Positions 9,690-19,535 of a DNA stretch of 27,381 nt are shown here, in pieces. The stretch lies in NCBI RefSeq assembly GCF_001039355.2, contig NW_019773958.1, positions 72,521 to 99,901 on the forward strand, written 5' to 3'. The notes below the pieces were generated by a model. The model was given only the letters and a program-made list of their open reading frames with translations. It was not told the DNA's origin and made no database searches. This stretch comes from Lingula anatina. Lineage: Eukaryota; Brachiopoda; Lingulata; Lingulida; Lingulidae. Within the stretch, counting starts at the first letter, position 1. Every line of letters begins with the position of its first letter. The position numbers and the translations under genes were made by a program.

Positions 9690-10020
9690 AAAACAATTTT
9701 ACCTTTTGGCTTGAAACTTACAAAACTGATGAATATTCATAACACGCAGGTCAAGTTTGAAAATCTGCATGATCGGGCCAATTTTATGGAAGTTATGTGT
9801 TGTTTTTCCACTTTTTTCAGCATATATGCAACACCAATAACATAATAAGTGAAAAACCCTTTTACCTTTTGGCTTAAAACTTACAGACCTGATGAATATT
9901 CATAATAAGCATGTCAATTTCGAAAATCAGCATGATCGGGCTATTTTTATAGAAGTTATGCTGTTTTTACACTTTTTTTCAGCATATATATGCAACACTG
10001 ATAACACGATAAGTGAAAAA
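9690..10020 (+). repeat. R1 interspersed repeat, two ~163 bp units
   Basis: Two consecutive units begin with TTTTACCTTTTGGCTT-AAACTTACA. They carry the palindrome ATGAATATTCAT (9729-9740 and 9892-9903, period 163), then GTCAA-TTnGAAAATC, GATCGGGC, GAAGTTATG, and end CAGCATATATGCAACAC--ATAACA. The same unit recurs at 12236-12480 and 23098-23345. One frame of the unit repeatedly reads MNIHNxxVxFEN, but this follows from DNA similarity and is not evidence of coding. Source element unknown. Confidence 0.85.
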
Positions 10021-11179
10021 AATGAAAATTTAAGGAATTTAAACCAATATTTATTCCATTTTAAATGCATTTTTTACAATATTGATGCAAACAAGATTTA
10101 AAATCTAATGAATCTTTCCTTATTTTGAAATTGCTCAGCTTCTTGTAGTATATACATGTAACACATACATCATCCGAAAGCTGTAAAAAATAAATGATCC
10201 AAGTGTTCAAAATTGATGATTCTAAAATGGTTTGGACCCCATCCTCTTCCGTTTGTATTAAATGTGTGGGTCCACATTTATGTCATTTCTGTTGGAGCTG
10301 AACTAATACATTTGAATGGCTTAACACTTTGTCTGCAGGTAGGTCAACTGAAACTGAAAAGCCAAAAAAAAAAAAAAAAAAAGGAGGTCATTGAAAGCCA
10401 GTGCCAGTGGGACAGTATTAAACATTAACAAATATGTCAAATAAATAGGGGGCAATATTCATTTTTAATGTAATGCAAAGTTCAAAAGAGTTCAGATTTC
10501 CATTTGCAAGGCTTCGTTGGTGGATACGTTACGCCCCCTTTCATTTTTTATTTAAGATCTGCATCGATCTCATGTATGCTATTTTGGCCCCACCCCAAAT
10601 AGTTGGAAATCCACAAATAGGCGGAAAAACCTTATCCCTGTTTAAGATAAAAATACTTACTTCTTAAAAGTGACATAATTTTGGGCAATAAAAACTTCTG
10701 ATTTAAAGCAATAATAATTCTTCCTTTGAGATTCAAAATTCCGCAAGAAATACATTGTAAACAACGCATGGAAATATATTCTATAGCATTTTACCACTAA
10801 AATGGCCGTTATTGTAGTAAAACTAAAATCTGTGCTTGTCAATAGGGCTTTCGATGCCTTTCTTCCCGGTCGTTAAGGCATCCGTTGCCAATGACGTTTG
10901 GGTGTCACGCGGATTCTCGCATTCATTCGAGGCCAAAATGACATACGCAGACGTAAGTTGCAAGTTTCTGTACAGTGCGTCGGATAACAAATAGTCCAGA
11001 ATTGCACACATTGTAGATATAAATGCTTTTTGAGGAATAAGACGAATATATCTTATGAATCTTATATTATTGTTATATAGTGTTACTGTTGTCTGCTTTT
11101 CCCGCGGTTTTAAGTAGGTCACCAGAAACTATATCACTCGATATCCCGTGACTATGCAATGACAGAGAGGGCTCCATCA
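10021..11179. other. Non-coding stretch with a CpG-rich patch
   Basis: There is no recognisable gene. A poly-A run lies near 10365-10381. A CpG-dense patch at about 10845-10935 is followed by ATG at 10938, five codons (MTYAD), and a strong GTAAGT donor-like site at 10953. It could be a first exon of an unseen plus-strand gene, but nothing downstream confirms it. Confidence 0.3.
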
Positions 11180-11205
11180 GTTAAAATCTCTTAAGAGATT
11201 TTAAC
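11180..11205. other. Perfect 26 bp palindrome
   Basis: The half-site GTTAAAATCTCTT is followed without spacer by its exact reverse complement. Symmetry stops at A/A on either side. Such a long uninterrupted palindrome in AT-rich DNA is unlikely by chance at a given place, but no associated element border or TSD was identified. Confidence 0.9.
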
Positions 11206-12088
11206 AAAAAACCATATGTTTAGGAAAAACCCTGGACTGACTTTGAATGCAGGAATGGGGTCGTTGACAATTGGTAAGTACGGGAAAATTGCCGTTTACT
11301 CCAGGAAAATACAATTTTTGGCCAAAATGAAGAGTTATTATGACTTTAAATGTTTAGCCTAAAATTCAGTTTAGTCTGAGCCCCAAGTCAAGACAGCAAA
11401 TGCAACTTACCTGAGTCTTGGCTGGCACCAGTTTATTGATTTTTCAGTTAAATCTACTCTCAGTTACTTGATTGACAGGTAGTTTGTCTAGACAACAGAC
11501 TAGTTTCCACCAGTTAAAACTACAAATATACTGGCCCCTTCTAGTATTGATTTTTCAGTTGTGGGACTGGAATCGCTTGTTACGATTTATAATAGTTATG
11601 GAAAGAGGGAAAGTTCGAGATATAAAGCAATGTGCTTTTAAATATGTAATACACTGACTGAAACTTTAATTACTTTTCACAAGATTGCATGGTACATATC
11701 ATCTTTTTCACGTGTCATTTCTGGGAGTTTGTGCTTTGAGAAGGTCCTCACTGGTTTCTTCAATTAAACCTTTGACCTGTCCCACCCCTACACAACAAAG
11801 TTACTCATTTCCTTCTGTACTTTAACCAAAGACCAATTTCTCTGAGCGATATCTCCTTCATATTGGAAAGTTTTTCTTTAGATCCCGCACCCGCCATAAT
11901 TATTCATAGCACACGCTGAACACGCTTTAAGAAACTAATCGATCACACGCGCAAGGCTATTGGGTAAAATCGGCAACACTTCATGGGTCAATTTCTTTAT
12001 ATGGTAAATTGACCTTGCTATATTTAGATTGTATTCTAAACATAATCAGGTGCATGTTAATGCCGTTTTCACAGTTGTGAAGAACAGA
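11206..12088. other. Non-coding stretch, nothing recognised
   Basis: Short frames at 11472-11657 and 11981-12181 have no recognisable content. No exon or RNA gene was supported. Confidence 0.4.
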
Positions 12089-12129
12089 AATGGGAAGTTT
12101 GCGTACCTGGCTCGACCAGATATGCTTAC

Positions 12130-12230
12130 GCCAAATTGGCGAAATAACTATGCTCATTTTAAATTTTTCCGCCAAAGTCAATTAATTTTCGTATTTGGCG
12201 AAATTGGCAAGCACTAGCGCGACCCCAGTA
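12130..12230. repeat. TGGCGA-rich repeat, diverged copy
   Basis: The spaced GCCAAATTGGCGAA, CTCATTTTAAATTTTT-CGCCAAAG, TTTGGCGAAATTGGCAAGCACTAGCGCGAC blocks correspond in order to those at 21886-21980 (CGCCAAAATGGCGAC...CTCGCCAGATTTAATTTT...ATTGGCGAGCTGGCGAGTGCGAGTGTC) and at 21110-21200. It is part of an interspersed repeat of unknown class. Confidence 0.45.
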
Positions 12231-12235
12231 TATAT

Positions 12236-12999
12236 ATATATACAACACTGATAACACGATTTGTGAAAAAAAAACGTTTTATCTTTTGTCTTGAAACTTA
12301 CAGAATTGGTGAATATTCATAATACACAAGTCACTTTTTTCAGCATATATGCAACACTGATAACACATTTCAAGGAAAAACAGTTGGCCAATTGTCTTGA
12401 AATTCACAGGAGTTATCAGTCTTACTGAAATACAGATTAAGTTTGAAAATAAGCGTGATCGATTAAGTTTTGGTGAAGTTATGTCTTTTTTTGTAAATAA
12501 GTGTTTTTTCCTGGGATTTAATTCTTAGGCATGTTAACAGTCTCATTTTTTAACTAATTAGATATGTAAAGGTGTTCTTTTGACATTTTCTGCATCTTAA
12601 CAATATTGTTAGTTTATTATACATAAATGATGGTAAACCTGTTATTGTGTATTGTGTAATAAAGTGTCAAAAATGGAAATATACTCATATCTTTATAGTT
12701 TGTCAGATTCAGTCATTCACTATGTTCAGAATCTCAGAATGGAGCAAATTGGACATTCAAAATTGTTCTATTGATATTTTTCCTATGCCAACAATTTTCT
12801 TAGTTGTTCATTTAAAAATAACAGTAAATTGATGATTTTGTGTTATGTAAATAAGGTGTTGAAAATGGAAATAAACCCATTTTAGTATAGTTATCTCATT
12901 TACATTTTGGCATTTTCAAGGTTTTACTCTGAACTTCCATGGACTTGAAGACTATTGCTAGTCACATTTGCTGAAAAGCACTCTGAGAGCAAGACCTCC
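12236..12999 (+). repeat. R1 interspersed repeat, long copy
   Basis: It begins with R1 units (ACAACACTGATAACACGAT at 12241-12259, GTGAATATTCAT near 12309, CAGCATATATGCAACACTG near 12342). It continues through a non-tandem downstream part: GGCATGTTAACAGTCTCATT, TGTGTAATAAAGTGTC, TATGTTCAGAATCTCAG, GGAAATAAACCCATT, CATTTTGGCATTTTCAAG. It ends near GACCTCCGCCAAGGC. It aligns in order with 23098-24235, where a MITE is inserted. This copy preserves the uninterrupted MITE target at 12721-12737. Confidence 0.85.
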
Positions 13000-13035
13000 G
13001 CCAAGGCAGCAATTTTTGATTATTATTGATTATTA

Positions 13036-13060
13036 GATTAGATTAGATTAGATTAGATTA
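13036..13060 (-). repeat. (TAATC)5 tail of the CR1-like LINE
   Basis: Five perfect TAATC units (minus strand) follow the CR1-like stop codon after only 15 bases. A very short 3' UTR ending in a short tandem repeat instead of poly-A is typical of CR1-group elements, so this marks the 3' end of the element. Confidence 0.85.
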
Positions 13061-13973
13061 GCACTGATTTCCGATTCAGGTTCCTACTGGATCCTCTTTA
13101 TCGGACTCTTCCTCCAAAGCTAACTTGTGACTTCCGATGATGTTGATTTCGGACCTATAATTGTCATATTTGAGTTCCTGGTCATCCCACCACTTGTCTA
13201 ATCTGTTCTTCAAAGAGTTGAGGCTTTTTGCCCTGACAACTTGATCAGGTAGGCTATTCCATATTTGTGTTGTACGCACAGTGAAGCTGTATTTTCTCAA
13301 GTCTAATTTGGCTCTTTGAGGAAATAGCTTAAAACAATTTCCTCTATTACCAGACCTATGTGAATGACTGGACCATAATTTAATAAAATCTCTAGGTTGA
13401 TTTGTCGTATCTCCCAGTGACTAGTTTATACATCTCAATCATGTCCCCTCTCACCCTCCTATAGCTAAGTGTTGGTAACCCAAGTTTATGTAACCTTTCT
13501 GGGTAACTAAGGTTATTATTCATACCCGGTAGCTGTTTTGTAGCCCTACGCTGCACTCCCTCAATTTTATCAATGAATTTGCTCTTATATGGTGCCCATG
13601 CTGAGCTTGCATAATCCAGGTGAGTACGTACTAGTGACTTGTAGAGAGGTAGGAATGTCTTAGAGTCCAAATGTTGAAATATTCTTCTGATAATTGCGAA
13701 CATATAGTTGGCCTTCTTGCATTTTTCACTAATATGTTTTTCAAAGCTTAAATTATTATCAATTATAACTCCTAGATCCTTTTCTTCTGTGACTAGATTG
13801 TTATCCATAATCTTATACTTGAAGTCCTGATGTGGGTTATGTTTGCCTAGGTGCATCTGTTTACATTTTTCTGGATGAAAGCGTAACAACCAAGTTTTAC
13901 TCCAGTCTGTGAGTTTATCTAAGTCCTTCTGTAGGGTATCCTTGTCACCCTCCCTATGGATAGTGTTAAATAT
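13061..13973 (-). pseudogene. CR1-like LINE, C-terminal part of reverse transcriptase ORF
   Basis: This is the downstream half of a CR1-like ORF read on the minus strand; its upstream half is at 19866-21080. Recognisable pieces are HPEKC (palm/thumb side), DLGVIIDNNLSFEKHI, SLVRTHLDYASSAWAPY, IEGVQRRAT and YERL-like (here YPERLHKLGLPTLSYRR). A final R-K-Y-S-F-x-V-R...WNSLP block follows, all characteristic of the thumb/C-terminal domain of CR1/Crack-type LINEs. The frame breaks once near 13392-13396, where an in-frame TAG is escaped by a one-base shift. The ORF ends with TGA at 13076-13078. The piece begins right at the target duplication of the inserted L1-like element; removing that insertion and one TSD restores frame continuity with the upstream half. 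Confidence 0.85.
13962..13973. repeat. Target-site duplication, copy at the L1-like 3' end
   Basis: AGTGTTAAATAT here is identical to 19854-19865. The two copies bound the 5,880 bp L1-like element and duplicate CR1-like coding sequence. Because an AT-rich tail adjoins this copy, the exact inner border is ambiguous by a few bases. Confidence 0.9.
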
Positions 13974-14229
13974 ATATATTTATATATATATATTTTTTTT
14001 TTTCACAAAAAGACAAACAAAAATACATATGTAGACACACACACAAACACACACACACACAATAACACACACAAGACATTCCTTATACATTAAGTAAACA
14101 TGAAATATATTAGATAGCCGGACTACGTACAAAACAGTATATTACAAGTGATGCTGCACATAACAAGATACAAACATTTTACATAGAAGAAATTAGCAAA
14201 AAGGTAAAGTAAATTTATAAGTGGAGAAA
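13974..14229 (-). other. 3' UTR and A/TA-rich tail of the L1-like element
   Basis: After the ORF2 stop there are about 256 bases. They contain a (GT)n run (plus-strand ACAC repeats near 14035-14075) and then, at the terminus, an A run of about 11 grading into (TA)n beside the target duplication. A mixed A/TA tail may come from later slippage in an original poly-A tail. Confidence 0.8.
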
Positions 14230-17200
14230 CTAGTCAAAAATGGAATCCCAGGTTCTCCACTCTGTAAGAAAATGGTCTAATTGAAGATTTTTTTGAGAAA
14301 CATATTTTTCTAATTCGAATTTTGATTTGATATATAAGAGAAGGGAAGGGAAGGTCGGCTGCATTTTTCTTTTAAAACAGGTATATATATAAAATTTGGA
14401 GACAAGAATAATGTAATTTAGAGGCTTGAAATTTGTTTTGGATACTCCAAAAAGTATATTTTCATCATAGAGTGTAATTCTTTCATCAGTTTTGTTAGCA
14501 ATCAAGCGTTCCATTTCAGTCCAAATGTTTCTTATTCGATAGCAATTTAAAAATACATGTCGCAAATCTTCCCTCTCCGCTCCACAGATAAAGCATTTCT
14601 CTGACACCTCAATACCGATTCTTTTCAGGTATGACCTAACTGGTAAGATTCTAAAAATTATTCTGTATTGGAACCACTGAAGTTTTGTTTCTCGTGTAAC
14701 ATAGAAGCAATTCTCGTAAACATACTTCCAAGTAATATTTATATTTAGATCTAGGTTCCATTTCCTTTCGTGTACCAAGTTTTCAGGAGTTTCACTCATG
14801 AGAACCTGATAGAAATCTTTACACCCATTTCGACTCTTTATAAGTAGCTGAACCGACTGAGGAATATAAGGAAATAAAATTTCTTCAAAAATTTCTTCAT
14901 TGTTCTTTTCTTTTAGCCTACATTTTAAACTGTTACGTATTCCAAAATATTTTAGATCACATACTCTTTGAAATCCAAATTTCCTTTCCAGTTCAGCTTT
15001 GGTTAAAATTTTTCCTTCGTTGAAAAGATCGCCAATTATTCTTATACCCTTATTGTACCATTTTTTGTCCAATATTGATACCCCACCCAATTTTACTTTA
15101 CTATTATACCACAGAGGTTCAAGAGCAATATTGCTATTCATATCTTCTATACCATATGTTAAAACTTTCCAGGAAATAATGACATCTCTCCAAAACCTGT
15201 TATTGCAATTGCATAAGAGTATATCTAAATAATCATTTCCATAGTCAAATATATTCCAAATAGATTGTAAATCAAAGGTGCTCTGGAGAATAGTGTTATA
15301 AACATTATTTTTAAGGTATAGTCTTCTTATCCATGTACATTTTAAAGCCGTTATGAATTTACTGAAGTCTGTCATTTTTAGACCACCATATTCATAATCC
15401 TTTACTATCTGACCTCTCTTTACCTTATCAATTTTGCTACCCCAAATGAATTGGAAAAAAGTGGAATTTAGTTTTTTGATGAATACTGGATCTGGATTTG
15501 GCAGAGAAATGAAAAGATGGTTCAGCATTGGGATGATAAGGGTTTTTAAGATAGTAATTCTACCAATAGGGGTAAGTATTCTTCTATTCCAATGCCGAAT
15601 CATACCCTCTATCTTCGGGATTTGTTTATCAAAGTTTAAAGTGACCATATCGTTTAAATTTACCGAGAATTCTATACCTAAGAGATTAAATTGAGTCAAA
15701 CCCCAATCAAGTTTCCATCTAACGTGGTGAAAAACTTCCTGACTATATTTTCTTGAGCCAATCCACACAGGTTTAGTCTTACTATTGTTGATATGGAGAC
15801 CTGAAATTTTTGAGAAATAGTCTAATGTACGGAAAGATTCTAAGAAAGAAGACCTATTACCATCTAATATAAGGGTGGTGTCATCAGCATACTGGGTTAT
15901 TTTAAATTCAGTGTCACCAAGTTTTATTCCGCAAATATCTTTATTATTCTTTATCATGATTACGAGAATCTCAGCACAAAGCAGAAAGATATAGGGAGAC
16001 AAGGGGTCCCCTTGACGACAGCCCCTCGAAATTTTGAAAGGCTCCGACAAGTGGCCGTTTTGTGTAACAGAGGCCTTGCTATCGTAATTAAGGATATGAA
16101 ACCACCTTTTTGTAGTTTCCCCAAAATTAAAAAAATCTAAAACTTTATCAATAAAGCCCCAATCTACAGAATCAAAGGCCTTTTCAAAATCGATAAGAAT
16201 TAGTAAAGCAGGAATATTTTTCTTTTCTGCGATATGCATTAGATCATAAATTAATCTTGTATTTTCCCCAATATATCTTCCGGCAATAAACCCGGACTGA
16301 GAATTAGAAATAATTTTATCAAGATAGAGTTTCATTCTTTCCGCTATACAGCCCGAGATCATCTTGTAAATAACATTCAAAAGGGTTATAGGCCTCCAAT
16401 TTTTTATAAATTTTCTGATTTTATCGGCTTTTGGAATACAGGTTATAATCCCAAGATTTTGACTCGCCATCATTTTCTCATTGATGAAAATTTCATTAAC
16501 TGCTCTAATTATAAAACTATGTAAATCATTCCAAAAAAATTTATAAAACTCTGCAGTAAAGCCATCAGATCCAGGCGATTTGTTATTTTTCATTTTTTTC
16601 AGCACCCTCAAAAGTTCCTTTGAGGTAATTTCGGTTTGTAAATATTCCTTATCAGGCTCGCTTAATTTGGGGACATCTAAATTTGCAAAAATTAATTCTA
16701 GGTCTACCTCTTCTAATTGATTAATTTTTGACGAGTAAAGGCGTTCATAAAATAACTTTGCTTCATTTAGTATAAGTTTTTGATCAAATATTGTTGTTCC
16801 GTCTGGTAGTTCTAAATTCTGAATAGTTTTATTGACATAATTTCTGGATTCAAATGAACAAAAATATTTCGTAGGCTTCTCTCCTTCCTCAATCCATCTG
16901 CATTTTGCTCGGACGAGGACTCCTTTTAGTTTTTCTTGTCTGATATTTTTCAACGCCTCCCTCTTAGCCTCAAGTTCGTCCAAAGAATTTTCATTTGGGT
17001 GGTTCATTTCCATTACATTAATTTCTCTTTCTAGTTCTAATTCTTGCCTGTCCCTTTGTTTTTTCTTGAAAGAGGAATGGGAAATTGTCATTCCTCTAAT
17101 TTCCATTAAAAGCATTTCTAAAAATAAGGAGTCATCAATCGTGAAAGATATTTGTTCGTTTGGAATTTCTGTAATATTTTCTTCGGCGTACACTGGGACT

Positions 17201-18027
17201 GCATATTGTACTTTTGTTCTCTTAATTATGTCCTTCACTTTACTCACATATTCCTCATCTTTTAAGAGGGAACTGTTAAAAATCCAAGTGCCTTTGCCCT
17301 TAATAAATTTATTAAGCTTTAATTCTAAAATTACGGGTGAATGATCAGATCGGTATGATGCCTTAATAAAAATATTAGAAACTGAATTTTGAAGGTTATC
17401 CGCAATTAAAAAGAAATCTAGTCTAGCCTGCCTTCTGGGATTCCTTCTTCTCCATGTGAATCTCCTCTCGTCAGGGTAGAGAAGTCTGAAATAGTCAATT
17501 ATATTTAGGTCATTCATAACTTCAAGTAGTTTTTGCCTAGCTCTAGGGTTATTCACATTTGCATAATTTTCTGTGTCTAGATCAGGGTTTAGAGTAAGGT
17601 TAAAGTCACCACAGATCAAGAAATTTTCATTATTAAAGTCGATTATTATATCTCGTACCTGTTCATAAAATTCTGGAGTATCCCTGTTCGGGCCATAAAT
17701 GTTGATTAATGTGAATCTATTTTTTTCTATATTTACATCAAGAGCTAAAAGATTGCCGTCGTTTGTTTTAAATTCCTTAAGGTACTCGAATTCAAAATTA
17801 TTATTTATTAAAATTGCAACACCCCGAGAGTTAGTAGAAAAGAAATTAAAATATGCTTTGTAACCCCATTCTGATAAAATCCTTTTTTCTTCATGGCTGT
17901 CAAAATGGGTATCCTGCAAACATACTATATGATATTTCTTTGATCTGTAGAAGTGAAAAATATCTCTTCTCTTGGTAGAGTCTCTCAGACCTTGACAGTT
18001 AATAGAAGCGATCTTAATTGAATTCAT
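14230..18027 (-). CDS. L1-like ORF2 protein: APE endonuclease, reverse transcriptase, zinc knuckle
   Basis: This 1265-residue intact ORF would nick target DNA and reverse-transcribe its own RNA at the nick. The APE-like endonuclease fills about residues 1-240: N10 (SINCQGL), D39 in LQDTH (usually E in this family), Y111, GDFN 140-143, LDFF 203-206 and SDHSPV 227-232. A linker with a coiled-coil-like stretch follows (about 320-365). The reverse transcriptase spans about 470-790: KSPGSDGF 483-490, NWRPITLLN 543-551, D613 in LIDFEKAFDS, RQGDPLSP 671-678 and YADD 713-716. A C-terminal knuckle C1145-x2-C1148-x8-H1157-x4-C1162 matches the L1-type CCHC-like motif. There is no RNase H domain. The length is typical of L1/Tx1 ORF2. 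The first ATG, five residues before the conserved IASIN strand, is the natural start. The Glu-to-Asp change at 39 is conservative but touches a metal-binding position. Confidence 0.95.
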   Translation of the reverse strand: MNSIKIASINCQGLRDSTKRRDIFHFYRSKKYHIVCLQDTHFDSHEEKRILSEWGYKAYFNFFSTNSRGVAILINNNFEFEYLKEFKTNDGNLLALDVNIEKNRFTLINIYGPNRDTPEFYEQVRDIIIDFNNENFLICGDFNLTLNPDLDTENYANVNNPRARQKLLEVMNDLNIIDYFRLLYPDERRFTWRRRNPRRQARLDFFLIADNLQNSVSNIFIKASYRSDHSPVILELKLNKFIKGKGTWIFNSSLLKDEEYVSKVKDIIKRTKVQYAVPVYAEENITEIPNEQISFTIDDSLFLEMLLMEIRGMTISHSSFKKKQRDRQELELEREINVMEMNHPNENSLDELEAKREALKNIRQEKLKGVLVRAKCRWIEEGEKPTKYFCSFESRNYVNKTIQNLELPDGTTIFDQKLILNEAKLFYERLYSSKINQLEEVDLELIFANLDVPKLSEPDKEYLQTEITSKELLRVLKKMKNNKSPGSDGFTAEFYKFFWNDLHSFIIRAVNEIFINEKMMASQNLGIITCIPKADKIRKFIKNWRPITLLNVIYKMISGCIAERMKLYLDKIISNSQSGFIAGRYIGENTRLIYDLMHIAEKKNIPALLILIDFEKAFDSVDWGFIDKVLDFFNFGETTKRWFHILNYDSKASVTQNGHLSEPFKISRGCRQGDPLSPYIFLLCAEILVIMIKNNKDICGIKLGDTEFKITQYADDTTLILDGNRSSFLESFRTLDYFSKISGLHINNSKTKPVWIGSRKYSQEVFHHVRWKLDWGLTQFNLLGIEFSVNLNDMVTLNFDKQIPKIEGMIRHWNRRILTPIGRITILKTLIIPMLNHLFISLPNPDPVFIKKLNSTFFQFIWGSKIDKVKRGQIVKDYEYGGLKMTDFSKFITALKCTWIRRLYLKNNVYNTILQSTFDLQSIWNIFDYGNDYLDILLCNCNNRFWRDVIISWKVLTYGIEDMNSNIALEPLWYNSKVKLGGVSILDKKWYNKGIRIIGDLFNEGKILTKAELERKFGFQRVCDLKYFGIRNSLKCRLKEKNNEEIFEEILFPYIPQSVQLLIKSRNGCKDFYQVLMSETPENLVHERKWNLDLNINITWKYVYENCFYVTRETKLQWFQYRIIFRILPVRSYLKRIGIEVSEKCFICGAEREDLRHVFLNCYRIRNIWTEMERLIANKTDERITLYDENILFGVSKTNFKPLNYIILVSKFYIYTCFKRKMQPTFPSLLLYIKSKFELEKYVSQKNLQLDHFLTEWRTWDSIFD

Positions 18028-18626
18028 GCTAAGTGGTAAAAAAATATGTTAGTAAACATAATACACTGCTATTCACGGGCATACGATGATTAGGTACATT
18101 TTTTATGTTATTGAAAGAGAGTATGCTCGAGTACAGCAATGATAGTATGACTGAGAGAAGTATTCTAGTTTGACATTCCTAAATCTAACATGCCGTGATA
18201 TACATGTAAGAGTGTTCCTTTCTTCACAATAGAATAAAGATAGGAAGCTAACAGTGAGCATCTCATAGTAATGTGCTACCAACCATAATTTTACGCAAGC
18301 ATACACAATCACACACACACGCATGAATGAATAATTTCTATACCCTTGCACAGGGAACATAATAGATACAGTACAACCGGAGTGATATCTACTCAGGTCT
18401 TGCAGCTCATGCTGTGTCAGCCAACCAGATAATAGTCATCAAGGAGAAAGTAATCTGAAAAATATTACATACAATAAATATATATATGGCTTCTATATTA
18501 CATTAATGGTAAATTAAACAGTGTATTGTTCAGGTAGAAGAAGCAATAAGTTACAGTTATTTCGTTTACCACAGTTCGTAAGTACACTGTATTCACTCTA
18601 CTGTTAACATTGTACATGTAGGTGGA
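18028..18626 (-). other. Inter-ORF region of the L1-like element, 599 bp
   Basis: The gap between the ORF1 stop and the ORF2 ATG is far longer than the 63 bp of human L1. It is AT-rich with many stops. An 85-codon open frame (18103-18360, minus) has no recognisable motif and is probably chance. How ORF2 would be translated across this gap (reinitiation, internal entry or splicing) is unclear. Confidence 0.7.
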
Positions 18627-19535
18627 TTATGAGCCACGATACTTCTTAATTTTTTCTTCTATATTGTCAAAAAGGTCAAATTTAATTCTTTTCCCAGTGG
18701 ACTTTTGGGCATAAACTCCTCCATTGTAGAACCAGACATAGTCCACTAATCCAGTCTGCCTTATTTTGGACATAAGGGCCAGGTTTCTTTGGGTAATATC
18801 ATCGTAGAGCCTCACACTTGATTTTATTTCCTTTTTCTTGGTCATAATTGATCTTTTTATGTCATTATTTCTCAGTTTTACAATGACTGGCGGATGTTGT
18901 CCCTCTCTGCCTGGGATTCTATGAATTGCAGTTATATCATGGGGGGCCAGTTCAATGTTGATTTCTTTCTTGAGAAATTCAGGGAAGTCACTTCTTAAAT
19001 TCTCTTTGTTGCGAGGGGGGAAGTTTAGGACTCTTACATTTAATTTTCTCGAGTATTGCTCGTTGTAGTTACTTTGTTTGATTGCTTCAGTTGATCTAGT
19101 ATGATTTTGAACGACCCTTTCCTCTAGATCTTTTAATTTCTTTTCTTTCTCATTCAGTTTCTCTTTAAGGTTTTCATTTTCCAGCAATAGTGAGTCTATT
19201 TTGTCTTGCATTTTACCCGTGGCCTCGGCAATTCTTAATTTCATCTCACTTTGTATGAGTTCATATTGTTTTTCTAGCATTTGATCGGTTATTTTTGCTA
19301 CAAAGTCAGTTATTTCCTCTTTAGTGACTAGAGTACTCAATACCTCTTTTATGCCGGCCAGGTCACCGTGGATGCTGGCTAGTTGAGAGTCAAGGTCCGC
19401 CCCCTCCATGCTCTCTTCTGCCACGTCGGAGTGACTCCGTTTTTCCTTTTTTGATGGCTTTTCAGCAGCCTCTTTTTTCTGATTCTTGTATTGGTCGATT
19501 GTTGATTGAGTTGATTTTTTCCTGTCACCTGGCAT
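18627..19535 (-). CDS. L1-like ORF1 RNA-binding protein
   Basis: This 302-residue ORF has the layout of L1 ORF1 proteins, which bind the element's RNA as coiled-coil trimers. Residues 1-45 are basic and serine-rich. About 48-150 form a long heptad-rich helix (for example IDSLLLENENLKEKLNEKEK at 113-132). Residues 164-222 look like the RRM-type core, with KLNVRVLNFPP, an acidic helix, ITAIHRIPGR and PPVIVKL. Residues 238-295 match the C-terminal domain wording SSVRLYDDITQRN...VWFYNGGVYAQ...KRIKFDL. The start ATG follows an in-frame non-coding 5' UTR and precedes the basic tail. No frameshift or stop is present. It is assigned by architecture; the sequence is too diverged to name a closer relative. 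Confidence 0.9.
   Translation of the reverse strand: MPGDRKKSTQSTIDQYKNQKKEAAEKPSKKEKRSHSDVAEESMEGADLDSQLASIHGDLAGIKEVLSTLVTKEEITDFVAKITDQMLEKQYELIQSEMKLRIAEATGKMQDKIDSLLLENENLKEKLNEKEKKLKDLEERVVQNHTRSTEAIKQSNYNEQYSRKLNVRVLNFPPRNKENLRSDFPEFLKKEINIELAPHDITAIHRIPGREGQHPPVIVKLRNNDIKRSIMTKKKEIKSSVRLYDDITQRNLALMSKIRQTGLVDYVWFYNGGVYAQKSTGKRIKFDLFDNIEEKIKKYRGS

Noticed and set aside
13036-13060. GATTA repeat as a telomere-like or interstitial telomeric sequence
   Set aside because: It is a 5 bp unit, not TTAGGG, and sits 15 bases after the CR1-like stop codon, where CR1 elements carry short tandem tails.
14999-17344. Plus-strand open frames opposite ORF2 (14999-15232, 15434-15694, 17066-17344)
   Set aside because: They are shadows of the intact ORF2 on the minus strand; no motif of their own.
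18103-18360. 85-codon frame in the inter-ORF region as a third element gene
   Set aside because: No recognisable domain and stop-dense surroundings; length is within chance expectation.
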